A stretch of 64,000 nt of DNA from Betaproteobacteria bacterium UBA1934 (GCA_002337055.1 DDFG01000001.1:425870-489869), one strand, 5' to 3'. Shown: positions 27,689 through 36,729, numbered from the stretch's first letter. The notes: generated from the sequence alone by a model not told the origin. Program-made: numbers and translations.

Positions 27689-28647
27689 TCCTGGAAGTGG
27701 CGCGCTTGTGATCGACGGTAGTGCGGGTCGTAATGCTGCTCGAGCAATTCACCGACCAGTTCCGGCCAGCACGCCTGATCGATCAACTCCAGCCAACGCG
27801 CGAGCGTCTCTCTGCTGTGTAGATCGGCGAGACCGAGTAGCCGGGATTTCAACCAGTCGGGTCGGGTCAACATGTAGGAATAGTCCGCCAGCAGGAAGTC
27901 CACACGTGCCGCGACTGGCGCCTCAATCTGGTAGCAGCGGCTGCCGCGCATGCGGATCAGCAGCGCGTCGGGCAGGCGGAGTTGGCCGATCTTGCGGCTT
28001 TCCGCCTCGACATAGACCGGGCGGTCGGGGTCGAGCCTGGCCAGATGCTCAACCAGTGTCGATTCAAAGGCCTTCTGGCTCGGTTGCGGCGTATCCGGCA
28101 GCGCGCCGAGCACGGACCCCTTGTGCGACGCCCAGGTTTCCAGATCGAGCACCTGCTCGCCTCGCTCGGCGAGACGTTGGAGCAGGCGCGTCTTGGCGCT
28201 GCCGGTCGGGCCGCAGATGACTCGAAAGGCAAACCGGCCCGGCAAGGCGTCGAGTTGATCCAGCACGTGGCGGCGGTAGCGTTTGTAGCCGCCCTCCATT
28301 TGTGCGGCGTTCCAGCCGATTGCCCGCAGGATGGTGACCATCGCCCCGCTGCGCTGACCCCCGCGCCAGCAATAGACCAGGGGCCGCCAGCGCTTGTCAT
28401 GGCCGGAGAGCGTCCCGTCAAGGTGCCGGGCGATATTGCGGGCGACCAGCGCAGCACCGATCTTGCGGGCGGCAAAAGGGGAATCCTGGGTGTAGATCGT
28501 GCCGACCCGCGCACGCTCGTCATTGTCGAGCACGGGCAAATTGATCGCGCCGGGCAGGTGATCGTCGGCAAACTCGGCCGGCGAGCGCACGTCGATAATT
28601 TGATCGAACTCGCCCATTTCGGCGAGCGTCGCCATGCCATGCCTCAT
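27577..28647 (-). CDS. mnmH: tRNA 2-selenouridine synthase SelU/MnmH
   Basis: A 356-residue enzyme that converts 2-thiouridine at the wobble base of tRNA-Lys, -Glu and -Gln to geranylthio- and selenouridine. An N-terminal rhodanese domain carries the catalytic Cys (YCWRGGQRSG, C93), followed by a P-loop domain (GPTGSAKT, 146-153). Its ATG overlaps the tesA stop (ATGA), so translation is coupled. Its 3' end overlaps the GGDEF gene by 112 bp. No selD was seen in the window. Confidence 0.93.
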   Translation of the reverse strand: MRHGMATLAEMGEFDQIIDVRSPAEFADDHLPGAINLPVLDNDERARVGTIYTQDSPFAARKIGAALVARNIARHLDGTLSGHDKRWRPLVYCWRGGQRSGAMVTILRAIGWNAAQMEGGYKRYRRHVLDQLDALPGRFAFRVICGPTGSAKTRLLQRLAERGEQVLDLETWASHKGSVLGALPDTPQPSQKAFESTLVEHLARLDPDRPVYVEAESRKIGQLRLPDALLIRMRGSRCYQIEAPVAARVDFLLADYSYMLTRPDWLKSRLLGLADLHSRETLARWLELIDQACWPELVGELLEQHYDPHYRRSQARHFQDYSLPVPLIAETLSPATLDRLANAISASGCTGSDSCA

Positions 28648-29255
28648 TTGAGCAGCGGAAGCAGCGCCGGCCAGATGTTGTCGAGCAGGCGGGATTGCGC
28701 GGCAGCATTGGGGTGCAGGCGATCCGTTTGGAAGAACGTCGCCTGGTCGCCGATGCCGTCGAGCAGAAAGGGTGGCACAGGCAGTTTGGCCGTGCGCGCC
28801 ACTTCTGCGAATACCGCGTCGAATTCACGGGCGTAATTGCCGTAATTGGGCGGCAGGCGCATCCCGACCAGCAGTACGCGGGCGCCTGCCTGCTTTGCCG
28901 CATCGACCATGGCGTGCAGGTTCTGGCGCAGGGCGGTCAGCGGTAAACCCTGCAAACCATCGTTGGCGCCGAGTTCGATGACCACGACGGCGGGTCTGTG
29001 TCGCTGCAAGGCCGCTGTGAGCCGGTTCAGACCGCCCGCAGAAGTTTCGCCCGAGACACTGAGGTTGGCAACGCTATAATCGAGGCGCTGCTCCTTCAGA
29101 CGGGCCGCCAACAGGGCGGGCCATTCGGTGCCGGCGGGCACGCCATAGCCGGCGGAAAGCGAATCGCCGATTAGCATCAAGGTTTTTTGCGGACGGGCGG
29201 CCAGGGTGGGTTGGGCGGCGAACAGCAAAGTCATCAGAATCAGGAAAAATCGCAT
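28644..29255 (-). CDS. tesA: Arylesterase / thioesterase I-like SGNH hydrolase TesA
   Basis: A 203-residue periplasmic hydrolase. ATG 29255 gives a signal peptide (MRFFLILMTLLFAAQPTLAA). SGNH blocks are visible: GDSLS (nucleophile S32), the Gly block in SVSGETSAGG, GAND, and the Asp-His block DRLHP. It acts on esters and thioesters. Its start codon interlocks with that of the divergent ABC ATPase gene; in E. coli tesA is likewise divergent from ybbA. Confidence 0.93.
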   Translation of the reverse strand: MRFFLILMTLLFAAQPTLAARPQKTLMLIGDSLSAGYGVPAGTEWPALLAARLKEQRLDYSVANLSVSGETSAGGLNRLTAALQRHRPAVVVIELGANDGLQGLPLTALRQNLHAMVDAAKQAGARVLLVGMRLPPNYGNYAREFDAVFAEVARTAKLPVPPFLLDGIGDQATFFQTDRLHPNAAAQSRLLDNIWPALLPLLK

Positions 29256-29928
29256 GGCATCAGGAATGGTGGTCGAAGCAAGTGGACTGGGTAAAACGGT
29301 TGCCAATGGCGGAGCGCCGCTCGTCATTTTGCAGGATATTTCGCTGGCGGTCATGCCGGGCGAAACCGTTGCCATCGTGGGCGCCTCCGGTTCCGGCAAA
29401 TCGACCCTGCTTGGCTTGCTGGCCGGACTGGATGTGGCGACCGGGGGTGATGTGTGTCTGGATGGACAGTCTCTCGCCGCACTCGACGAAGACGGGCGCG
29501 CACGGTTGCGGGCGCGGTTGCTGGGCTTTGTCTTTCAGTCGTTTCAGCTATTGCCTGCGTTGACCGCGCTCGAAAACGTACTGCTGCCGCTGGAACTGGC
29601 CGGAAATCCGGAGGCGGGCAAAATTGCGCGCGAATGGCTCGGATGGGTAGGGTTGGCCGAACGTACCGGTCATTATCCCAAGCATCTTTCCGGCGGCGAG
29701 CAGCAACGGGTGGCGCTGGCGCGGGCGTTTGCGCCGAATCCGCGACTGGTGCTGGCCGACGAGCCGACCGGCAATCTCGATGGTGCCACCGGCCACCAGA
29801 TCATCGACATGATGTTCGACCTCAATACCCGCCAGGGTACGACGCTGATCCTCGTGACACACGACGAGGAAATCGCCGCGCGCTGCGACCGTACCCTGCG
29901 CCTTCACGACGGTCGCCTGGTCGCATGA
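29254..29928 (+). CDS. ABC transporter ATP-binding protein, YbbA/LolD-like
   Basis: A 224-residue ATPase with Walker A GASGSGKST (43-51), signature LSGGEQQRVALARA and Walker B LVLADEPTG. The sequence type is the MacB/LolD/YbbA group. In E. coli ybbA is followed by the large permease ybbP; here rarD follows directly and no permease is nearby. ATG 29254 shares two bases with the tesA start; ATG 29266 is an alternative. Confidence 0.9.
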   Translation: MASGMVVEASGLGKTVANGGAPLVILQDISLAVMPGETVAIVGASGSGKSTLLGLLAGLDVATGGDVCLDGQSLAALDEDGRARLRARLLGFVFQSFQLLPALTALENVLLPLELAGNPEAGKIAREWLGWVGLAERTGHYPKHLSGGEQQRVALARAFAPNPRLVLADEPTGNLDGATGHQIIDMMFDLNTRQGTTLILVTHDEEIAARCDRTLRLHDGRLVA

Positions 29929-30845
29929 ACGAACGGGGATTCGCGGGTATCGCCTACGGTTTGGCGGCCTATGGCATGTGGGGGTTCTTTCCGCTGTTCT
30001 TTCGGCAACTCGGTCACGTCCCACCTATGGATGTGCTCTGCAACCGCGCTGCCTGGTGTTGTGCGTTCGTTGCCTGTCTGATCGCGCTCGGGCGCCGTTG
30101 GCACAAGGTCCAGCTGGTGTTGCGGCGGCCGCGCCAGATCGTCTTGCTCGCCACCGCGGGCATGTTGGTCGGGAGCAACTGGCTGATCTTTCTTTATGCG
30201 GTTGACCAGCGTCAGGTGATCGCCTCCAGCCTAGGCTATTTCGTGACGCCACTGGTCAATATCGCGCTGGGCATGGTCGTCCTGAAGGAGAGGCTCAATC
30301 GCCTCGAATGGGGGGCCGTCGCGCTGGCCGGGGCGGCGGTGTTGCTCGAGTTTGTGACCCTGGGCAAGTTGCCGTGGATTTCGCTGGCGCTGGCGGGGAC
30401 TTTTGGCCTCTACGGGCTGGTTCGCAAACAGGTGCCGGTCGACGCGTTGACCGGCCTGTGGGTGGAGACGCTCGCCATGTTGCCGGTCGCCTTTGCCTAC
30501 ACGCTATGGCAGGCCGGTGAAGGGCACGCCGTCTACTCCGGGCATGACGCGCAGACCGCGATGCTGCTGGCGGTCGCCGGCATCGTCACGGCCGTGCCGC
30601 TGATGGCCTTTGCCGCCGCCACGCAACGATTGAATCTGGCGACTGTCGGCATGCTGATGTACATCAATCCCACCTTGCAGTTTACGACTGCTGTCTGGTT
30701 ATTCGGCGAACCGCTAACTTCCGGTCGTATGCTGACCTTTGTGCTGATTTGGGCGGGCTTGGCGCTATACAGTTGGGCGGCGTGGAACAAATATCGGGCA
30801 AAGCGGGGGGAACTCGAGGTGGAGACTCCCGTCCAAAAAACCTGA
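29925..30845 (+). CDS. rarD: EamA-family transporter RarD
   Basis: A 306-residue inner-membrane protein with ten hydrophobic segments. The opening GIAYGLAAYGMWGFFPLFFR and the following GSNWLIFLYAVDQRQVIASS are characteristic of RarD. The transported substrate is not established. It overlaps the ABC ATPase stop by 4 bp (ATGA), so the two are cotranslated. Confidence 0.93.
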   Translation: MNERGFAGIAYGLAAYGMWGFFPLFFRQLGHVPPMDVLCNRAAWCCAFVACLIALGRRWHKVQLVLRRPRQIVLLATAGMLVGSNWLIFLYAVDQRQVIASSLGYFVTPLVNIALGMVVLKERLNRLEWGAVALAGAAVLLEFVTLGKLPWISLALAGTFGLYGLVRKQVPVDALTGLWVETLAMLPVAFAYTLWQAGEGHAVYSGHDAQTAMLLAVAGIVTAVPLMAFAAATQRLNLATVGMLMYINPTLQFTTAVWLFGEPLTSGRMLTFVLIWAGLALYSWAAWNKYRAKRGELEVETPVQKT

Positions 30846-30910
30846 ATCCGATCTCTAGACTTCATCATGACCGATCTTCGTTATCCGACCGCAAATGTCG
30901 TCAAGGTCTG

Positions 30911-31417
30911 GTGCGTTGCTTGTGTCTCGCGCTGACGTGCGGCAACTGTGCCGCCTTGGCGGCGGATCTTCCCCTTTCTCCCTCGGAGCCGCGCATGGTC
31001 CAGATTGCCAAAGGAACGTTTGAAGTCAAACTGCAACCCACTCCGGTCGCCGAGCTGGCGGCCAGTGCCTCGCTTGCTGCACTCACCATCGACAAGCGCT
31101 TTGCCGGCGATCTGGTTGGCACCAGCCAGGGGCAGATGATGAGCGTCATGACGCCGACGCGGGGGTCGGCCGGTTATGTCGCGCTCGAACGGGTGAGCGG
31201 CACGTTGCATAACCGGCGCGGCAGTTTTGTTCTGCAACATTCCGGTATCATGAATCGTGGCGCGCCCAGCCTCGACGTGGTGGTCGTGCCCGATTCAGCC
31301 ACCGAAGAGCTCGCCGGACTGAGCGGCCGGCTCACCATCCGGATCGAAGGCGGGCAGCATTTTTACGAATTCGAATACAGTTTGCCGGCGGGCGACACCG
31401 GGAAAGGCACACTATGA
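30911..31417 (+). CDS. DUF3224 family protein
   Basis: A protein with the DUF3224 beta-barrel pattern (KGTFEVKLQPTPV, IDKRFAGDLVGTSQGQMMS, VALERVSGTLHNRRGSFVLQ). GTG 30911 would add a segment resembling a signal peptide (CLCLALTCGNCAALAAD); ATG 30995, with GGAG upstream, would give a 140-residue cytoplasmic form typical of the family. I cannot decide between them. Its stop overlaps the rhodanese gene start (ATGA). Function unknown. Confidence 0.75.
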   Translation: MRCLCLALTCGNCAALAADLPLSPSEPRMVQIAKGTFEVKLQPTPVAELAASASLAALTIDKRFAGDLVGTSQGQMMSVMTPTRGSAGYVALERVSGTLHNRRGSFVLQHSGIMNRGAPSLDVVVVPDSATEELAGLSGRLTIRIEGGQHFYEFEYSLPAGDTGKGTL

Positions 31418-31812
31418 AGCTCACGCTGGGTGTGCGTGAACTGGTCGAAGAGGCCAGCCGCGCCATCGAAACCATCCCTCAAACACAGGCAGCCGCATGG
31501 CTGGATGATGCCGATGTGCAGTTTGTCGATATCCGGGATGTCCGCGAATTGCAGCGCGATGGCATGATTCCGGGCGCTTTCCACGCGCCGCGTGGCATGC
31601 TGGAATTCTGGGTCGATCCCGAAAGCCCTTATCACAAGCCTGTTTTTGCTTCCGGCAAACGCTTGGTGCTGTATTGCGCCAGTGCCTGGCGATCGGCGTT
31701 GGCAACCGCACAACTGGCGCGTATGGGCTTGCCCAAGGTATGCCATATGGAAGGTGGATTTTCAGCGTGGAAGCAGGCCGGACTGCCGGTGATTTTCCCG
31801 ACGAAGGATTAA
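31414..31812 (+). CDS. Rhodanese-like sulfurtransferase domain protein
   Basis: A 132-residue single rhodanese domain. FVDIRDVRELQRDGMIPGA is the N-terminal signature, YCASAWRSA carries the likely catalytic Cys, and MEGGFSAWKQAGLPV closes the fold. It would carry a persulfide on the Cys for sulfur transfer. It is coupled to the DUF3224 gene and convergent with the glycosylase gene, which it overlaps by 4 bp. Confidence 0.9.
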   Translation: MKLTLGVRELVEEASRAIETIPQTQAAAWLDDADVQFVDIRDVRELQRDGMIPGAFHAPRGMLEFWVDPESPYHKPVFASGKRLVLYCASAWRSALATAQLARMGLPKVCHMEGGFSAWKQAGLPVIFPTKD

Positions 31813-32312
31813 CCCTTCAACGCGGCCTGCCATCGCGCCAGCTTTGCCTCGAAGGGCAATGCCGCGTGCGCGGGGCTGCTTGAAGGCAGGCGGATACATC
31901 TGAGCGGCCGCCCGGCCACTGATTTGCCCGCATGCTTCCGAAAGGTCGATTCCGCCAATCCGCCGTTGAACAGCACGGTGTCGATGGCCGGGTGGGTGGC
32001 AAAAAAGCCGGCGAAATCATTCACGACCTGCGTGGCCGGATCGATGGCGGCATCCAGACTGCCTTGCCTTTCGCAGCTATACAACACGTCCCACAGTGCA
32101 ATGCCATGGTATATCAGCGTTGTCGCCCGTTCTTCGTAGGGCAGTTCCGTCAGCGGTTCGCCGAGGGCCTCACCGAGAATCGGCCAGAACAGGTTGCGGG
32201 GATGAGCATAGTACTGGCCGGCGGTGAGAGAAGCCTCACCGGGCATGCTGCCCAGGATCAGCAGCCGGGCATTGGGCGAGGCGATCGGCGGAAAGCCGAC
32301 GATGCGCGGCAT
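31809..32312 (-). CDS. Uracil/hypoxanthine-DNA glycosylase family protein
   Basis: A 167-residue protein of the UDG superfamily, most like the hypoxanthine-DNA glycosylase subgroup (family 6): RLLILGSMPGEASLTAGQYY and HPRNLFWPIL in the N-terminal half and SSSPAHAAL near the end, the position of the second UDG motif. It would remove deaminated bases from DNA. It lies directly after hpnE on the same strand with a 2-bp gap. Confidence 0.85.
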   Translation of the reverse strand: MPRIVGFPPIASPNARLLILGSMPGEASLTAGQYYAHPRNLFWPILGEALGEPLTELPYEERATTLIYHGIALWDVLYSCERQGSLDAAIDPATQVVNDFAGFFATHPAIDTVLFNGGLAESTFRKHAGKSVAGRPLRCIRLPSSSPAHAALPFEAKLARWQAALKG

Positions 32313-32314
32313 GG

Positions 32315-33544
32315 CTAAACTTCCAGAATGGCGCGGGCGGCGCGCAGTCCGCTGCGGACGGCGCCTTCCAGCGTGCCTGGGTAATCGGCCCAGGTGTAGT
32401 CGCCGGCTCGCCAGAGGCCGGGCAGGGCGGTGACGACCTGCGGCCGGTTCAGACCTGGGCGACAGGAGAACGTGGCGCGTTTCTCGCGCACCACGCCATG
32501 CCAGCCCCGGGGGGAGGCGAAACCCAGTTCGGTGGCGAGTGAGTCAAGCAGGGCGCGGTCATCGAGGTTTTCCCATTCGCCATGCCCGGAGAAAACGCCC
32601 GCCATCAGCCTGTCGTCGCGCTGGATTACCCATTGCCCGTGTCTGCCCTGCAAACCCAGCATCGGACACGGGAGACGGAAACCGGCGGGCGGCGTCAGAT
32701 AGACGGTGCCGATGGGTTCAAAGGCGAACGGGCAATCTTCTCCCAGCAGTTTGGCCGCGTGCTGCGGTGCCGTGGCGAGGATGGCTGCCGCGAAAGGTTC
32801 GCCGTTGATCCTGACGCCGCAAAGATCAGGTGCCAGCGCATGCACGCGGCAGCCGAAGCGGATATCCGTATTGTGCTGGCGCAGCCAGCGCCACGCCGGT
32901 TCCGGCAGCAACTGCCCGAGCGGAACGCGCGGCAGCAAGAGATCGGTATCTTCGCGCCGCGGGCTGCCGAGACTGTCGCGCAGCGTGTTGGCAAAAACCT
33001 GGGCGGAAGCATGTTCAACAGGGGTGTTGAGGGCGGCCAGGCAGAGCGGCGCCCAGAGGTGCCGCCGTAGAGCGCTTGTCTGGCCGGCACCGGTCAGCCA
33101 GTCGGCGACGGTGGTGTCGCGGGCCAGTCTGAACTGCTGCCATTTCAGGCCTTGCATCCAGCGGGCGGTGGCCAGTTTTTCTCGCCAGCCGACGCCTTTC
33201 GCCGTGAGCAGACCCGCGGCAAGATTGAACGGGGCGGGCCAGGGGGGCAGGCGCAACTCGAAACCGGCGTTGTCGCGCAACCACAGCGGCTGCCGCTGGA
33301 GCAGCACGTCGGGGTCGGCGCCGATTTGCCGCATCAGCGCCAATGTGTCGCGGTAGGCGCCGAGCAGGATGTGCTGACCATTGTCGACCTGGCGGCCGTC
33401 GAGCGTGATCGTGCGGGCGCGGCCACCCAGCACGCGACCGGCTTCGAACAGCGTTACCGCGCGACCGGCGGCGACCAGTTCGACAGCTGCCGCGATGCCC
33501 GCCCAGCCGCCGCCGATGACTGCTATCCGGGGCGTGTCGGCCAT
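32315..33544 (-). CDS. hpnE: Hydroxysqualene dehydroxylase HpnE
   Basis: A 409-residue FAD-dependent amine-oxidase-fold protein. The dinucleotide motif IAVIGGGWAGIAAAVELVAAG opens the protein, then GGRARTITLDGRQVDNGQH, and RAGDYTWADYPGTLEGAVRSG near the C-terminus closes the FAD site. HpnE reduces hydroxysqualene to squalene. Start ATG overlaps the hpnD stop by one base (TGATG). Confidence 0.93.
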   Translation of the reverse strand: MADTPRIAVIGGGWAGIAAAVELVAAGRAVTLFEAGRVLGGRARTITLDGRQVDNGQHILLGAYRDTLALMRQIGADPDVLLQRQPLWLRDNAGFELRLPPWPAPFNLAAGLLTAKGVGWREKLATARWMQGLKWQQFRLARDTTVADWLTGAGQTSALRRHLWAPLCLAALNTPVEHASAQVFANTLRDSLGSPRREDTDLLLPRVPLGQLLPEPAWRWLRQHNTDIRFGCRVHALAPDLCGVRINGEPFAAAILATAPQHAAKLLGEDCPFAFEPIGTVYLTPPAGFRLPCPMLGLQGRHGQWVIQRDDRLMAGVFSGHGEWENLDDRALLDSLATELGFASPRGWHGVVREKRATFSCRPGLNRPQVVTALPGLWRAGDYTWADYPGTLEGAVRSGLRAARAILEV

Positions 33545-34377
33545 CAGGCGAATACCCAGGTTTTCCAGGCGATCCAGATCTTGCGCAAAGGCGTCAGGCT
33601 GATGCGCTGGTGCAGCACCCGAAAATCCTCACGCCGGATTTCGTCGAGCACGGTCCGGTAAATCGCCGCCATGATCAGGCCGGGACGCTGCGCCTTGCGG
33701 TCTGCTGCCGGCAGCTGCGCGAGCGCCTGCGCGTAGTAGTGTTCTGCACGCTCTACCTGAAAGCGCATCAGCGCGGTGAAATTGTCGGAATAGCGGGCGT
33801 TCAGAATGTCCGCCGCCGGAACGTTGAACTGTTTCAGTTCTTCCACCGGAATGTAGATGCGGCCACGCCGGGCGTCTTCGCCAATGTCGCGAATGATGTT
33901 GGTGAGTTGAAAGGCTATGCCGAGGTCATGTGCATATTTCTGGGTCTGGCGGTCCTGGTAACCAAAAATCTCGGCCGCAACCAACCCAACCACGCTGGCG
34001 ACCCGGTAGCAATAGAGCTGCAAGCCCTTGAAATCGAGATAGCGCGACTGGGTCAGGTCCATCTCCATGCCATCGATGATTTCCAGTAGCCATTCCTTCG
34101 GGATATTGAATTGCCGGCCCGCAGCCTGCAACGCCAGCCCGACCGGGTGTTCCGGCTGGCCGTCGGCGATGCGGACCACTTCTTGTCGCCACCAGGTCAG
34201 CTTTGCGGCGGCGATGGCGCTGTCGCTCGTTTCGTCGACCACGTCGTCGACTTCCCGGCAGAACGCATAGAAGGCCATGATGGCGCGGCGCCGCTCGGGG
34301 GGCAGGAACAAGAAGCTGTAATAGAAGGAAGAACCGCTCTGGGCGGTGCGTTCCTGGCAGTACTGGTCGGGCGACAT
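33544..34377 (-). CDS. hpnD: Presqualene diphosphate synthase HpnD
   Basis: A 277-residue squalene/phytoene-synthase-family enzyme that joins two farnesyl diphosphates to presqualene diphosphate. The two Asp-rich sites are visible: DDVVD (44-48) and NIIRDIGEDARRGRIYIP. It is the middle gene of hpnC-hpnD-hpnE, 22 bp after hpnC. Confidence 0.94.
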   Translation of the reverse strand: MSPDQYCQERTAQSGSSFYYSFLFLPPERRRAIMAFYAFCREVDDVVDETSDSAIAAAKLTWWRQEVVRIADGQPEHPVGLALQAAGRQFNIPKEWLLEIIDGMEMDLTQSRYLDFKGLQLYCYRVASVVGLVAAEIFGYQDRQTQKYAHDLGIAFQLTNIIRDIGEDARRGRIYIPVEELKQFNVPAADILNARYSDNFTALMRFQVERAEHYYAQALAQLPAADRKAQRPGLIMAAIYRTVLDEIRREDFRVLHQRISLTPLRKIWIAWKTWVFA

Positions 34378-34399
34378 GATGAATTCGGGAATGCGAAGC

Positions 34400-35209
34400 C
34401 TACATTGTAAGGCTGCGGCCGGCGATCACGAGCCAATCCCAGGCAGCCAGACGCGGACGATGGCGGAACACGTCGCCGCCGACAGCTTCGATGCGCTCGA
34501 GAATCCGGAGCCCGCCTTGCACGGTCAGGCGGATTTCCCACCCCAGACGGCCGGGGAGCGCACGTGCCAGCGGTGCGCCGGAGAGCATGAGCTGGCGCGC
34601 CCGGTCGACCTGAAAAGCCAGCAGCGCCCGCCACTGCGGCGATAGACGCGCGGCGGCGATATCCGCCTCGGCGACATCGAAGCGGGCAAGCTCTTCCAGC
34701 GGCAGATAGACACGGTCTTTGGCCCAGTCGATGGCGATGTCCTGCCAGAAATTGATCAGTTGCAGAGCCGAGCAGATGCAGTCCGATTGCCGTAGCGACT
34801 CGGTATCGGTGCGGCCGCACAAGTGCAGCACCAGCCGCCCAACCGGATTGGCCGAACGGCGGCAATATTCGAGCAGTTCGGGGTAGTCGGCATAGCGCGA
34901 CTGACGCACGTCTTGTGCGAAAGCATCGAGAAGATCGCGGAATAATCCGATGGGCAGCGCGTGATCGGCGATCACCGGCGCGAGAGCCTTGAACAGCGGT
35001 GAAACCGGCGGCTCGCCTCGTTCGATGTCTGTTAACGCCTGCTGGTATTCGGCCAGCGCCGCCAAACGTTCATCGGGCGAGGCGGTGCCTTCGTCGGCAA
35101 TATCGTCGGCGCTGCGCGCGAAGGCGTAGATGATTTCGATGGGCCGACGCAGCCGGGCGGGCACCAACAATGAAGCAACCGGGAAATTTTCGTAATGATC
35201 GACAGCCAT
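34400..35209 (-). CDS. hpnC: Hydroxysqualene synthase HpnC
   Basis: A 269-residue member of the squalene/phytoene synthase family. It has DDIAD (35-39) and the second site NFWQDIAIDWAKDRVYLP. HpnC turns presqualene diphosphate into hydroxysqualene. First gene of the squalene operon, opposite to the nearby tRNA-Leu. No squalene-hopene cyclase is in the window. Confidence 0.93.
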   Translation of the reverse strand: MAVDHYENFPVASLLVPARLRRPIEIIYAFARSADDIADEGTASPDERLAALAEYQQALTDIERGEPPVSPLFKALAPVIADHALPIGLFRDLLDAFAQDVRQSRYADYPELLEYCRRSANPVGRLVLHLCGRTDTESLRQSDCICSALQLINFWQDIAIDWAKDRVYLPLEELARFDVAEADIAAARLSPQWRALLAFQVDRARQLMLSGAPLARALPGRLGWEIRLTVQGGLRILERIEAVGGDVFRHRPRLAAWDWLVIAGRSLTM

Positions 35210-35251
35210 GGCGGCGAAGTATAAACCGCTGGTGGTAGAATCCGGCCTCGC

Positions 35252-35336
35252 GCGGACGTGGCGGAATTGGTAGACGCACCAGATTTAGGTTCTGGCGCCG
35301 CAAGGTGTGCGAGTTCGAGTCTCGCCGTCCGCACCA
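35252..35336 (+). tRNA. tRNA-Leu (anticodon TAG)
   Basis: An 85-nt class II tRNA including encoded CCA. The acceptor GCGGACG pairs with CGTCCGC; the anticodon stem CCAGA/TCTGG encloses TTTAGGT, giving anticodon TAG; a long variable arm and the T-loop GTTCGAG follow. Confidence 0.97.
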
Positions 35337-35440
35337 AGCAGAATCAAAACGCTGGCTGATCAGATCCGCATGGCGATGCGCAGATTTCACCCCGGAAGAG
35401 ACTTTCTGCTTGCCCCGAGTGACGATGAGCCCTTGTCTGA

Positions 35441-36166
35441 TCAGGGCCAGCCACCCGTGAAGTCGATAACCTGACCGGTGGTAAAGGGCGAGCGGCCCGA
35501 AACCAGAAAAGCGATCAACTCGCCGATTTCTTCCGGCTTGCCGAGGCGTCCCATCGGAACAGTGTCGGCAATTTTGCGGGCGCCGACCGGGTCGTCGATA
35601 TAGCGGGCGCGGGGGTAATAGGCTTCGCTATATAAATAGTTCGGGGCCACGACGTTTACCTGGATGCCAAACGGTGCCGCTTCTTTTGCCAATGCCAGCG
35701 CGAAAGCGCTTGTGCCGGCGCGTACAGAGGTGGCCACCGAGAAGCCGGGTTCAGGCTGCCGGTAGCGTGCAGAGGTGACGAAGACAAAGGTGCCTCGGCG
35801 GTTTGCCTTCATCGATGGCAGCAACAGTTGCGTCAGGCGCCAGGGAAAGATCAGCAGCGCTTCGACACTTTCCCGCAGGGTTTCGAGCGACACATCTTCA
35901 ACTGGACGCGGTGAATTCGGGAATACGTCGTTGGAGATGCATGCGTCAATCGTCAGATCCCGTTGGCGCAATTCGTCGGCAATTGCATCCGGAGTCTGCG
36001 CGCGCAGGGCGATGGTGCCGGGATGGCTGGCCTCAAATGCGCGCGCCGCCTGGTCATCGACGAATCCACAATCGTGGCACGCGAGCTGGTGCCTTTCGCG
36101 GAGTAGTATGGGTACGCTGCCAGGGCCAACATATTGGTTGGCGTGAGTGAGTAGTAGCGTGGTCAT
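35441..36166 (-). CDS. SDR-family protein resembling halohydrin dehalogenases, catalytic Tyr replaced
   Basis: A 241-residue protein with ATG 36166 behind AGGAGG. It lacks the NAD-binding TGxxxGxG of normal SDRs and instead has T7-X4-Y12-X-G14 (THANQYVG), the first signature of halohydrin dehalogenases. Other matches to HheC are ACHDCGF, ISNDVF, FVTSA, VAPNYLYSEAYY and TGQVIDFTGGWP. The active-site series S-X12-Y-X3-R appears as S132-X12-A145-X3-R149, so Ser and Arg are kept and the catalytic Tyr is Ala. It is the last gene of a TetR-thioesterase-SDR operon. It may be inactive as a dehalogenase or do something else. Confidence 0.75.
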   Translation of the reverse strand: MTTLLLTHANQYVGPGSVPILLRERHQLACHDCGFVDDQAARAFEASHPGTIALRAQTPDAIADELRQRDLTIDACISNDVFPNSPRPVEDVSLETLRESVEALLIFPWRLTQLLLPSMKANRRGTFVFVTSARYRQPEPGFSVATSVRAGTSAFALALAKEAAPFGIQVNVVAPNYLYSEAYYPRARYIDDPVGARKIADTVPMGRLGKPEEIGELIAFLVSGRSPFTTGQVIDFTGGWP

Positions 36167-36278
36167 GCGATACCTCCTGACGCATGAGGGGCGATTCGGT
36201 CGTATCCAGATGCCTTTGGAAGCTATTCTCAGGTTGGATATCTGCAGCGGCGCGCCGAGCAGGTGCAGTTCGGTTCCG

Positions 36279-36716
36279 TCAACACAACGCCTGCAAGGCG
36301 TGCAGGGTGGTCTCTGCGATTGGAGAGGATCTCCGGGTCTCACCATTCACATGCACGATCACCGTGCTGGCGGTGGCGACGCAGCGCTGATTTTGAAAGA
36401 TGGCTTGTTCCAGGGTGATGGAACTGCGGCCGATACTGGCGATGCGCGTGCCGATCTCGACTTTGCCGGGCCAGGTGATTTCGTTGCGAAAATCGAGTGT
36501 CAGCCGAGCGATGACAAAAGAACAGCCAGGGGCCGCCAGCGGCCGGGCGGGGTCGTATAACAACTCGACGCGTCCGTCCTCCAGAAAGGTTGAAAACACT
36601 GCGTTGTTGACGTGCCCTTGGCGGTCCGTGTCGGCGTAACGGAGCTTGCTTTCGGTGCGCAACGGAAAATCGGCGAGCGCGAGCGGTGTTTGGGTATCGC
36701 GATTGTCATCGGGCAT
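36279..36716 (-). CDS. Acyl-CoA thioesterase, 4HBT hot-dog fold
   Basis: A 145-residue hot-dog protein. RYADTDRQGHVNNAVF is the 4HBT active-site segment with the catalytic Asp, and FVIARLTLDFRNEITWPGKV follows. ATG 36716 has GGGAG upstream; the longer open frame to 37022 overlaps tetR and is not used. It is 13 bp after tetR and probably cotranscribed; the substrate is unknown. Confidence 0.88.
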   Translation of the reverse strand: MPDDNRDTQTPLALADFPLRTESKLRYADTDRQGHVNNAVFSTFLEDGRVELLYDPARPLAAPGCSFVIARLTLDFRNEITWPGKVEIGTRIASIGRSSITLEQAIFQNQRCVATASTVIVHVNGETRRSSPIAETTLHALQALC

Positions 36717-36729
36717 GGCATTCTCCCTA

